Assembly (NCBI GenBank): GCA_964647625.1
Contig: CAZYHZ010000012.1
Location: 1-64,000, forward strand
Reading direction: 5' to 3'
DNA length: 64,000 nucleotides
Origin: DASRJG01 sp964647625
Lineage (GTDB): Bacteria > Acidobacteriota > Polarisedimenticolia > Polarisedimenticolales > DASRJG01
Each line of letters starts with the position of its first letter. The first letter of the stretch is position 1. This document shows, piece by piece, positions 40,986-49,176 of the stretch. Made by a program: the position numbers and the translations under genes. The notes under the pieces were generated by a model that had not been told where the DNA came from, did no database searches, and saw only the letters and a list, made by a program, of their open reading frames with translations.

Positions 40986-42416
40986 ATGAACTCCCATGTT
41001 CCGTCCCAGACACCCCATGCCGATCAGGCGCCCGACCATCCCCCACATCACGCGAAGGCGAACCCTCCGACGCGGCGGATCAGACGTTGGTTGAGGCACC
41101 ACAAGGTCGAAATCATCCTGGCGGTGATATTCGCGGTCCCATTCGCCTTTCTCGCGGAGCGCCTCGTGGGGGTTCATGAGCACGACCCCTACAAAATCCA
41201 CGTCGTCGAATCGACCGATACCGACAAGGAAACGAAGGAGCTATTCGACGACCTGGCAAACCATTCGCCGCTGCGAGTTCAATCGATGGGCGACGTGCCG
41301 GTCAAGCTCGAGGTCAGCATTCTGCCCAATGACGACATCGCCACCGCGCAGAAACTGGCGGCCGACTTGGCGACCGCGCCGGATACGCTGATGATCATCG
41401 GCCATCTACCGAGCGGAATCACAGAAGCCATTCTGCCGATCGTCATGAAGGAGCGTCCACAGATCCCATACATTTCGACGTCGGCGAGCGCGGATGAGCT
41501 GTTGGCGAATTGCGACCCAAAGGACGTCGCCGTCAATGGATTCGTTCCACTGATTCAGCCGTCGCCTCGAAATTGTGATGAAGCCGCAGCCGCGGTGAAG
41601 TATGCGCTACAAGAGAAGAAGCAACGCTTCCTGCTCGTCACGGACAAACCTCCGGAAAAGGACCCGTATCTCGCCTCGCTCAGCAGCGCTTGGGAGAAAG
41701 AAATCGTCAAAGGGCACGCCTCCGTCGTCGGCAACCACGCGATGGATCTGCCGCTCTCGGACGAGCAGCTCAAGAATTGGAACCCCGACTGTATTCTCTA
41801 CGCGGGTGGGGTCGGCGTGGCCCAAACGCTGATGAACTCGCTGGCAAGCTCCGAGTCCCTCGCCAAAGCTTTGATGGCATCCGAGGTGAAGCTTCTCGCG
41901 ATTTTCGCCGATTCCGTGATTGAGTCTCGCGACAAGGACACAAATCTCATCAGTCTGTCCACCGCCCCGCGGGGGAAAGTGACGAACCTCAACGGGCTTA
42001 CGGACCTACGGTTCACGTACGCCGCCAACGCGGATGACTATAACGTGCACGACAACGAGTACGCGCAGGATGCGCTCAGGATCGCGACACAGCTGATCGC
42101 CGACCTCAGCGAGCGCGGAGGAGATCTTCGTTACCGGCTACGATCTCTCTTGCACTTGGAGACCGTCAAGGACGCACGGCGGAACCTGATTCAGATCATG
42201 GCGCAAAACGCCCACCTGAGATCCTGGTACGAATGCAACGGCGGAGAACCGTGTGTCTTCACGAAGTTCTACGGCTCCGAAGGAATGTTTCACTCGAGAC
42301 GAATCAACGGAATGTTTCACGTGTGGGAGGCGGACAGCGGGACCGCGAAGATGAAGGATGTCGACTACTGGCACCCGCCCAAGAGCGCGCTCCTTTACGC
42401 GTCCGCGATCAAATGA
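40986..42416 (+). CDS. Membrane-anchored periplasmic-binding-protein-like receptor
   Basis: A 476-residue protein with a His/Pro-rich cytoplasmic N-terminus, one transmembrane helix (VEIILAVIFAVPFAFLAERL, ~38-58) and an extracytoplasmic domain with the type 1 periplasmic-binding fold pattern of ABC receptors: LEVSILPNDDIATAQKLAAD, TLMIIGHLPSGITEAILPIV, IPYISTSASADELL, ILYAGGVGVAQTLMNSLASS. No transporter permease or ATPase is adjacent and no signalling domain follows, so it looks like a membrane-tethered ligand sensor. It is convergent with the KGGVGR-HEAT gene and marks the left edge of the conflict-type island. Confidence 0.7.
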   Translation: MNSHVPSQTPHADQAPDHPPHHAKANPPTRRIRRWLRHHKVEIILAVIFAVPFAFLAERLVGVHEHDPYKIHVVESTDTDKETKELFDDLANHSPLRVQSMGDVPVKLEVSILPNDDIATAQKLAADLATAPDTLMIIGHLPSGITEAILPIVMKERPQIPYISTSASADELLANCDPKDVAVNGFVPLIQPSPRNCDEAAAAVKYALQEKKQRFLLVTDKPPEKDPYLASLSSAWEKEIVKGHASVVGNHAMDLPLSDEQLKNWNPDCILYAGGVGVAQTLMNSLASSESLAKALMASEVKLLAIFADSVIESRDKDTNLISLSTAPRGKVTNLNGLTDLRFTYAANADDYNVHDNEYAQDALRIATQLIADLSERGGDLRYRLRSLLHLETVKDARRNLIQIMAQNAHLRSWYECNGGEPCVFTKFYGSEGMFHSRRINGMFHVWEADSGTAKMKDVDYWHPPKSALLYASAIK

Positions 42417-42448
42417 CCAAGCGATGACCGTCGAGAGCGTGGCTCGGG

Positions 42449-44287
42449 CTATTTGTCCGACGGGTTCGTCGCGACGCGACGTGGGTCCGCTTCTCGAAGG
42501 GCGGTGAACTTCCACAGGCTGGCGGCCGCCGAATGACGCACACCCGGATCCCGGTCGTTCAGCAACGCCTTCAGCTGGGGCGTGAACTGCCTGACGGCAG
42601 CGGGTCCCATGGCCCCCACCTTCTCGGCCGCCCCACGCCTGATCTGTGCGCTGGAGTCGTTCAGCTCCTCCAAGATGCTCTGAACGGCCGACTTGTCGTT
42701 GTCGCTGAAATAGCCGATCGCACTGAGCGCATCGACGGTCTTGAGGCGAACCGACTGGTCGGGGTCGTTCAGCAGGGGCGAAATCTCGGTGCTGAACTTC
42801 GCGGCGCTCGAGGGATCATGAGCGGCGGCGTAGGTAAACGCGGCGAGCGCGCTCCCGCGAACGGCGCTGTTCGAGTCTCTCAGGAGTCCGGTCACCTCGG
42901 TCAGACGTGGAATGGTCGACGAAGTGCCGAGGCTTCCGAAGGCCGTTGCCGCGCTTCCACGGACCGAGGCGTCCGGATCCCGAAGCAGCGAGACGAATTC
43001 CGATGCGTAAGGCGCGGCCGCCTGGTCGCCCAGGGACGAGAGGTCGGTGACCGCCTTCGCGCGCACCACTGGGCTGGGCGATTTCATGAGCGACGCGAGC
43101 GTGTCTGCGCTCGGGTGCGTCACTTGCCACCACCGGAGGGCCCCCAGACCTAACATGACGAATAGAACACTGGCTGATCCGAGCCAGGCTCGCCGCCTGA
43201 GGCGCGTTGACTTGGACTTGAGCGTCTCGATGTGCAGCTGAGCTTCACGGGCCGACTGTTCCGCTTGCTCGGCGCGGACCGCGGCCTCCCGAGCCACTTC
43301 CCGGGCGTGGGAAAGCTCGACTCGCTGGTTCGCGACCTCTGCGTGCGTGGCCGTTTCTTCGAGGGCGGTCCAGTCCAGGCGATTCGACAGAAGCGTTGCC
43401 AGCCTGGCGTACGCCGCGCCGAGCGATGTCGGATCCAGTCGCTCCCGCTCGCTCTCCAGGACGGGGATTCGCTCACCGAAGCTCCAGCCGGCGACGTAGG
43501 GGATGAAGAGCCGGTTCAACGCGTCCGACGGGGCGACGTCATGGGGCAGCCACTCCCGGTAGAGATCGCTGAATTCCTCCGCGAAGATGCGCTGCCATTC
43601 GAGCGACTTGTCGTACTCCTTGTCCCGTTCGTCCCTCGCCGGAACGGGCACCCCCAGCAATTTGTTACGGTTCACCGGCAGCTTGGAGCGCGCACTGATT
43701 GCACGTGCCATCACGTTCTTGATTCCGGCGATGTTTTGGAAATTCGTCACGAAAAGGAGGACCAGCACATCCGGCAGGATCACCGTGCAAACGTCGCCGA
43801 TGTCCGTGATTCCCGTCCGGCTGTCGACCAGGATGAAGTCGTACGATTCACGCCATTCGTTCCGCAATGCGTCGATGTGGTTCCCGATGTTGTGATGGCG
43901 GTACAACGTGTCCCAGTCGAGTTGCTGGATGCGCTGCCGGTAGTCATCGCCGCGGCGCCCCGCCGAGATGATGTCGATCGGGTGGCCGAACACATCCGCC
44001 GTCAAGCGGCAGTTTCGCCAGTCGAGTGGCGCGCCCTTGCCGTACCCCTCGACGACGTCGACGACGCCGGGCGTTTTCGCCGGGTCGCCCACGAGCCGGC
44101 CGGACTTCTCGAAATAAATCTCGAGACCCGGCGCCTCGAGATCCCAATCGATGAGCAGGACACGATGACCTGCGGCCGCCATGACCGCACCGACGTTGGC
44201 GAGCGCCATCGAGCGGCCCACGCCGCCCTTGTAGGAATAGAACGTATAAACGAGGCCGAGGGGGTTCTCGGTAGATCCATCAATCAC
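42449..44287 (-). CDS. KGGVGR-type ParA/MinD-like ATPase with transmembrane helix and HEAT repeats
   Basis: The start is placed at the GTG at 44287, preceded by AGGAGG and overlapping the TIR stop by 8 bases; an upstream ATG at 44326 is possible. Product 612 residues. Residues ~15-300 form a deviant Walker A P-loop NTPase (YSYKGGVGRSMALANVGAVM, VLLIDWDLEAPGLEIYF, FILVDSRTGITDIGDV). A coiled coil (EVAREAAVRAEQAEQSAREA) precedes a transmembrane helix (SASVLFVMLGLGALRWW, ~375-391), then HEAT-like repeats (FVSLLRDPDASVRGSAATAF, IRRGAAEKVGAMG). KGGVGR ATPases are described in predicted conflict systems linked to TIR proteins, as here. Confidence 0.85.
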   Translation of the reverse strand: MIDGSTENPLGLVYTFYSYKGGVGRSMALANVGAVMAAAGHRVLLIDWDLEAPGLEIYFEKSGRLVGDPAKTPGVVDVVEGYGKGAPLDWRNCRLTADVFGHPIDIISAGRRGDDYRQRIQQLDWDTLYRHHNIGNHIDALRNEWRESYDFILVDSRTGITDIGDVCTVILPDVLVLLFVTNFQNIAGIKNVMARAISARSKLPVNRNKLLGVPVPARDERDKEYDKSLEWQRIFAEEFSDLYREWLPHDVAPSDALNRLFIPYVAGWSFGERIPVLESERERLDPTSLGAAYARLATLLSNRLDWTALEETATHAEVANQRVELSHAREVAREAAVRAEQAEQSAREAQLHIETLKSKSTRLRRRAWLGSASVLFVMLGLGALRWWQVTHPSADTLASLMKSPSPVVRAKAVTDLSSLGDQAAAPYASEFVSLLRDPDASVRGSAATAFGSLGTSSTIPRLTEVTGLLRDSNSAVRGSALAAFTYAAAHDPSSAAKFSTEISPLLNDPDQSVRLKTVDALSAIGYFSDNDKSAVQSILEELNDSSAQIRRGAAEKVGAMGPAAVRQFTPQLKALLNDRDPGVRHSAAASLWKFTALREADPRRVATNPSDK

Positions 44288-44861
44288 CGGCAGGCCTCCT
44301 GATCGGCTGTTCCGGTGTGACTCCATCCTCGGGGACTTCGACGACGGGGAACCCGTCGTCGTAGGGAGGCGCGTTGAGGATCGTCTGGGCGAGCTCGTGC
44401 GCGAACGGCTTCAGGATCTGATTCTCGAAATCGACGGCGGATTCCGTCTTCCAAAACATCGGCAGAGTCGATGTGAACTGACTGAAGTCCCGAGAATGCT
44501 TCGCCGTGGCGAGCGCCGGGAAGGATTCGCCGTCAAAGTACCGCACCGGGACCACGAGGTCGCAATGAGCAACACGCTCGCGCTCGACGAAGGTCATCCA
44601 CTCCGAAACGCACCAGCGGGATCGGAAGTACAGGGGCGACCAGACGCACAGGATGCAGCGTGACCGCTTGAGCGAATCCGCCATCTTCTTTCGCCAGTCG
44701 ACGCCTGTCTTGATGTCCTCGGTATCGAAGAATATCTGGACGTCCTGGCGCTGAAGCTCCAGCTTCAACCAATAGTGCAGCTTGGTCTTGACGGTCTCAT
44801 GCCACGCGTCGCTTTCCCGGTCGCGCTTGTAGCTGAAGAAAACGTCGTACAGATAGTCCAA
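44280..44861 (-). CDS. TIR-domain protein
   Basis: TTG start at 44861 with GAGGTGAG upstream; 193 residues. The TIR fold is visible as YDVFFSYKRDRESDAWHETV, IFFDTEDIKTGVDWRKKMAD, SRCILCVWSPLYFRSRWCVSE and VVPVRYFDG. The Glu in WCVSEW corresponds to the catalytic residue of TIR NADases, so NAD cleavage or cyclic ADP-ribose signalling is possible. It overlaps the KGGVGR ATPase gene (operon). The 136 bases upstream (44862-44997) separate it from the DUF4231-like gene and show no other gene. Confidence 0.87.
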   Translation of the reverse strand: MDYLYDVFFSYKRDRESDAWHETVKTKLHYWLKLELQRQDVQIFFDTEDIKTGVDWRKKMADSLKRSRCILCVWSPLYFRSRWCVSEWMTFVERERVAHCDLVVPVRYFDGESFPALATAKHSRDFSQFTSTLPMFWKTESAVDFENQILKPFAHELAQTILNAPPYDDGFPVVEVPEDGVTPEQPIRRPAGD

Positions 44862-44997
44862 CGCTCACCTCGCCGATCGAACCCGCTTGAATCGCGAGCG
44901 AAGAGATGTCGCCGTCGAATCTCAGCCTGGCTATGGGGCCAGCGAGCCGATTCTAACCCCGAACGTTCTGCCGAGGCACCACTTCTTGTCGCCGTCC

Positions 44998-45873
44998 CTA
45001 GACTCGCCGGGCCACCCACGATCGATGCTCCCGGGAAACGACGGCCTCGACGTCATTGACCAATCGCGCCAGATCGGCCTCGCTCTGAACTCCTTGGGCG
45101 CGCGATTTCAGCTCGTTGAGGTCGCTGTGCGCGGCGCTGTAGGCGCCCGCCAGCTCCGAGAACTTCTTGGCCTGGGACCACGCCAAAAGGCAGGCCGATA
45201 GGGCCGCCACGGCCCCGGTCGGGTTGTATTCGCGGATGACGAACATACGGGACGCCGCGGCGATGATCGCGAGGACCTCGAGCACGGTGATCGCCCGGAA
45301 CGAAATTGAATCCGCAACCGCGTTCGCCTTCGCGCTCTCGCGGTACCAGTCGATCTGGTCCTGGAGGCGGTGCGTCGAATAGACGTCCGTCCGCTCCGCC
45401 AGCGTCATCGACCGGAGCCGCAGCATCGCGGGAGTGATCTCGTCCCCGGAGACGCCGAACCGCGCGATGTGTGCGTCCATCCGGGGAAAGCGCCGCCGCA
45501 GTTGGTGAAGCTCATCCAAGAAACTCTCGGCGTCTTCGGCTCCGCCCGGCCTCATCACGAATCGCCACGTTGCGGCCTTGACGCTCTCGGCGATCGCCCT
45601 CGTGCGGAACCATCTGTCGTCCAGCGCGGCCAATTTGAGCGTCAACGTCAACACCAACGCGAAAAACATCAAAATCGCAATCAGCCCGTCGACCCGATGC
45701 GCGAGCGGCAGGTCGCGTGGTGACCAGGCCGACAGGAATGCCGTCGCGCCCAGCAGCAGAAGGTGCGCTCCGAGCCAACGTAGATAGGAGCGCTGATAGG
45801 CCCGCGCGGCCGCAGAGCTCGACTGCAAGATCGCGGGGCCACCCTGCAGCGGGCTTACAGACGCCTTGGGCAT
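44998..45873 (-). CDS. SLATT/DUF4231-like two-helix membrane protein
   Basis: The start is chosen at the ATG at 45873; upstream codons of the open frame overlap the divergent promoter region. The 291-residue protein has two membrane hairpins: YLRWLGAHLLLLGATAFLSA with GLIAILMFFALVLTLTLKLA, and later ITVLEVLAIIAAASRMFVI with AVAALSACLLAWSQA, plus long flanking helices (DQIDWYRESAKANAVADSIS). This is the layout of DUF4231/SLATT proteins, predicted pore-forming effectors in SLOG- or TIR-linked conflict systems. Same strand as the TIR-ATPase pair 136 bases downstream; probably part of one system. Confidence 0.7.
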   Translation of the reverse strand: MPKASVSPLQGGPAILQSSSAAARAYQRSYLRWLGAHLLLLGATAFLSAWSPRDLPLAHRVDGLIAILMFFALVLTLTLKLAALDDRWFRTRAIAESVKAATWRFVMRPGGAEDAESFLDELHQLRRRFPRMDAHIARFGVSGDEITPAMLRLRSMTLAERTDVYSTHRLQDQIDWYRESAKANAVADSISFRAITVLEVLAIIAAASRMFVIREYNPTGAVAALSACLLAWSQAKKFSELAGAYSAAHSDLNELKSRAQGVQSEADLARLVNDVEAVVSREHRSWVARRV

Positions 45874-45993
45874 ACATTCTCCGAACCGATTGCGCTCTGA
45901 TGCGGTATGATCCCGGTCAGATAGCCACCCGAGGAATCGGGCATCCCGCCCAATTCGAAACGGTGCACGTCTTACCACAGCGGGGTCACCATC

Positions 45994-48246
45994 GTGTACG
46001 TCCTCAGCAAAGATCCAAGATTCAACAGCCTCTCCGTGGCGGATCTTCTCGAAGCGCGTGATCTCTATCACACGCATCTGATCCACAAGAGGAACGTCGT
46101 CGGCACGGCGATCGGCCGGTACCTCATCCGGAAGGACGACAGTGCGCGGCGCAGCGACGGCTCCAAGCCCGAGCGCCGTTTCGACAACTCAGAGATCAAA
46201 GATTGGTCGTGGCCCTGCGTGATCGTACTCGTCGACCAATGGGAGGACTCGGCGGCGCCCTACGACCTGGTTCCCAAGACGCTCTATCTGCCTGACGGAC
46301 GAAGCGTGCCCGTCTGCCTCGTCCTCGTGGATCGACAACCCCACGATGGATCGAAGATCCCGCATTGGGTCTGGCCCGACGGTTTGTGGGGCGGGGGCAT
46401 GCCTCTCATCGTCGATGCTCAACGCATCGAGCGAGTCGCAAGCTCCGGCTGCCTCGTGAGCGACGGTCACACCCTCTACGTGTTGACCAACCGGCATGTG
46501 TGCGGAAACCCGGGCCAGGCCGTGTACACCCTGCAATCGGGGCGACGCAAGCTCGTTGGTCACGCCAGCGACAAGCAGCTGACCCGGAGGGCGTTCAAGA
46601 AGGTGTACACGGGTTACGTTGGCCGCCAGACGTGGCTGAACCTCGACGTCGGTCTGGTCGAGCTCGACGACGCCAGTGCGTGGACGTCGCAGGTGTACGG
46701 GCTTGGCCCTGTGGGCCAGCTCGCCGACCTCAGCGAGATCAACATCAGCCTGCGTCTCATCGACGAGCCCGTGGTGGCACACGGAGCGGCCTCCGGTCAG
46801 CTCGATGGAAAGATCATGGCGTTGTTCTATCGGTATCGGTCCGTGGGCGGGTTCGAGTACGTGGCCGATCTCTTGATCGCTCCTCCCGGTCGCGGAAAGC
46901 TCCAAACGCAACCGGGAGACTCGGGAACGATTTGGCATCTTCGAGACACCGATACCAAGAAGCTGCTGCCTCTCGCCATCGAGTGGGGCGGCCAGACGAT
47001 CGCCGATCCGCAAGCCGGGGGCCTCGTCAATTTCGCGCTCGCCACCAACCTGAGCACCGTGTGCCGTCTCCTCGATGTCGACGTCGTGGGCGACCACAAC
47101 GTCGGCGTTGCGCCCTACTGGGGGCAAACGGGTCACTACAGCATCGGATCGCTTGCGTGCGACCTCGTATCGTCGAAGAACCTTTCTCAGCTCATGACTT
47201 CGAATCGTGATCGGATCGCGTTCGCTACCGCCGAGCTGAATCCGGCGGACATCGGGGACGCGATCAAGACCGCGAAAACGGACGCCGGATTCATTCCGCT
47301 CGCGGACGTTCCCGATCTCGTCTGGAAGACGCTCGTCGGAAAAGTTGCCGGCGGCCGAGATCCGTACCGTGGCGCCAAGGGGCGCTCGAACGGCCCGGAG
47401 CATCCGACCCATTACGCCGACATCGACGAGGAGCGCGAGAGCGACGGCAAGACCCTGCGTCAGTTGTGTATGGAAGATCCGTCGAACGTCGACGTGGAGG
47501 TGTGGAAAAAGTTCTACACCGACCTTGGCCACACAGAGTACGGGAAACGCGGTCTCCTTCCATTCCGGGTGTGGCAGTTCTACGACGCGATGATCGCCGC
47601 GGTGAAGTCCAAGAAGCTCGATGAGTTCGTTTGCGCGGCCGGTCTCGTCTCGCACTACGTCGGCGACGCCTGTCAACCGCTCCACGGCTCGAAGCTGGCC
47701 GACGGATACGCCGATCAGCCAACCACGGTGGAGCACACCCGAAGGGCGACGGGCGAGACCTACGAGGAGGACTCGCACGTCGGTGCGGGAGTGCATTCCG
47801 CGTACGAGACGAACATGGTCGACCGGTTCGCATCGGAGCTGGTGGCCGGTCTGACAAAGGCGATCAAGGAGCCTTCGAAGGGGCCCAAGCCGGTCGCATC
47901 GGGGCATGAAGCGGCCGCGGCCATCGTCGCTCTGATGGATCGCACTGCGAAACGCCTTCCGCCGGAACAGCTCATACAGACGTATCTCAAGGCCGGCGGA
48001 AAGAAGGCCGTCGCCGTTTACGAAGCGCTCTGGGATGCGTATGGCGACGCGACCATCGAGACGATGCTCGATGGGTCGCAGGTCCTGGCGATGATTTGGG
48101 ACAGCGCGTGGTCGGCAGGGAAGGGCGATTCGATTCCCCAGGGGTCGTTGGCGGCGATCAAGAAGGAGACGTTGCAGGAGCTGTACGAGAACACGGAGTT
48201 CGTCCCGTCGCTCGACCTGGATCACATCGGCGCCGTCCTGAAATGA
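45994..48246 (+). CDS. Trypsin-like protease fused to an S1/P1-nuclease-like domain
   Basis: A 750-residue protein (GTG start). After an unassigned N-terminal ~145 residues comes a chymotrypsin-fold domain with a full triad: His in LYVLTNRHVCGNPG, Asp in WLNLDVGLVELDD, Ser in LQTQPGDSGTIWHL. Residues ~470-700 resemble the zinc-dependent phospholipase C/P1 nuclease fold: HPTHYADIDEE, VCAAGLVSHYVGDACQPLHG and later GVHSAYETNMVDRF supply the expected His/Asp metal ligands. No signal peptide is apparent, so it may act in the cytoplasm. First gene of a four-gene operon (gaps 25, 17 and -1). Protease-processed or protease-activated nuclease activity is inferred. Confidence 0.75.
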   Translation: MYVLSKDPRFNSLSVADLLEARDLYHTHLIHKRNVVGTAIGRYLIRKDDSARRSDGSKPERRFDNSEIKDWSWPCVIVLVDQWEDSAAPYDLVPKTLYLPDGRSVPVCLVLVDRQPHDGSKIPHWVWPDGLWGGGMPLIVDAQRIERVASSGCLVSDGHTLYVLTNRHVCGNPGQAVYTLQSGRRKLVGHASDKQLTRRAFKKVYTGYVGRQTWLNLDVGLVELDDASAWTSQVYGLGPVGQLADLSEINISLRLIDEPVVAHGAASGQLDGKIMALFYRYRSVGGFEYVADLLIAPPGRGKLQTQPGDSGTIWHLRDTDTKKLLPLAIEWGGQTIADPQAGGLVNFALATNLSTVCRLLDVDVVGDHNVGVAPYWGQTGHYSIGSLACDLVSSKNLSQLMTSNRDRIAFATAELNPADIGDAIKTAKTDAGFIPLADVPDLVWKTLVGKVAGGRDPYRGAKGRSNGPEHPTHYADIDEERESDGKTLRQLCMEDPSNVDVEVWKKFYTDLGHTEYGKRGLLPFRVWQFYDAMIAAVKSKKLDEFVCAAGLVSHYVGDACQPLHGSKLADGYADQPTTVEHTRRATGETYEEDSHVGAGVHSAYETNMVDRFASELVAGLTKAIKEPSKGPKPVASGHEAAAAIVALMDRTAKRLPPEQLIQTYLKAGGKKAVAVYEALWDAYGDATIETMLDGSQVLAMIWDSAWSAGKGDSIPQGSLAAIKKETLQELYENTEFVPSLDLDHIGAVLK

Positions 48247-48271
48247 CGGCGCTCGAACAGGAGACGCGACG

Positions 48272-49159
48272 ATGACGCGTGGCGCATTCGGTTTCGAAGT
48301 GAACGACGAGGGGGACCTCCTCAACTCGGTACGGAACGTCGAGACGCTGCGACGATTGTTCCTGGATCACACGTTGATCACGGGCGACGATCTCGGCCCG
48401 GGCGATCGAGGGGACTTCGACGTCGGGGCGTGGCACGTGAGCTGCCACTTGGCGGGCGCCGGCGGCGTCCGGAAGAGTCGAACCGGTAAGCTGCTCTGGC
48501 TCGAGATCTCGCACGATCACGACCGCGATTCGTACTATGCGAGCGTTTCCTTGCGCGACGGTGGATCCGTTCGCACCGTCCGGATCGAGACGGCGGAAGG
48601 CCGGTCGATTCTGAGCGGCTCGCGGCTCCTCGGGTTCGTGGAGGGAACCTCGATCGGTCCCATCTCCGCGCACGGCGTGCAGGACCCTCCCGATCTCTTC
48701 AATCTCTGGCGGAGGCAAGATTTCGACCAGCCGATCGGCGAGACGATCGAAGGCGGGAAGGTCTGGGAGCACTGGTGCACGCTCCGCGATATCCGGCCGA
48801 CGCATCGCATCGGGACCGTCACCTTGAGCGCGTACGTCGCCCTCGCCGCGGCGCTCGGAGATCGGTTTGCCGCGACGGTGGCTCGTGGCCGCAGAGAGTA
48901 CGGGCACCCGGTCCAGCTCGCAGCGTTCGTCTGGTCGGGATTCGTCGGACGTCGTTCCGCGACGTGGGACACGAAACCGGCCCCGATCCCAGCCGCTGCG
49001 GAACCCTTGCTGCTGAGCGCCGATCCCGCTCAGGCGCTCGAGGCCGTCGAGCGCTTGGACTGGCCGTCGCTGCGCTACTACATGTACCGCCGAAAGATCA
49101 AAGGCTGGAGCGCGGCCGCCCATGTGAGCAAAGACATCAAAGCGTTCAAGCCGGCGTGA
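48272..49159 (+). CDS. Uncharacterised protein in the protease-nuclease operon
   Basis: A 295-residue protein not matched to a known family. It is soluble, with no signal or membrane segment. Recognisable segments are an acidic beginning (FGFEVNDEGDLLNSVRNVET), a central beta-rich part (LLWLEISHDHDRDSYYASVS, VRTVRIETAEGRSILSGSRL), a helical part with LSAYVALAAALGDRFAATVA and a basic C-terminus (YYMYRRKIKGWSAAAHVSKD). GDxGDFDVGAWHVSCHLAG near residue 45 might be a conserved patch. Context between a protease-nuclease fusion and an MfnB-like protein suggests it serves the same system. Confidence 0.75.
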   Translation: MTRGAFGFEVNDEGDLLNSVRNVETLRRLFLDHTLITGDDLGPGDRGDFDVGAWHVSCHLAGAGGVRKSRTGKLLWLEISHDHDRDSYYASVSLRDGGSVRTVRIETAEGRSILSGSRLLGFVEGTSIGPISAHGVQDPPDLFNLWRRQDFDQPIGETIEGGKVWEHWCTLRDIRPTHRIGTVTLSAYVALAAALGDRFAATVARGRREYGHPVQLAAFVWSGFVGRRSATWDTKPAPIPAAAEPLLLSADPAQALEAVERLDWPSLRYYMYRRKIKGWSAAAHVSKDIKAFKPA

Positions 49160-49176
49160 CGAGCCAGAGGACAACG

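Noticed and set aside
46189..48324. Minus-strand 711-codon ORF opposite the protease-P1 gene
   Set aside because: Antisense shadow with low-complexity Arg/Val/Asp composition and no motif.
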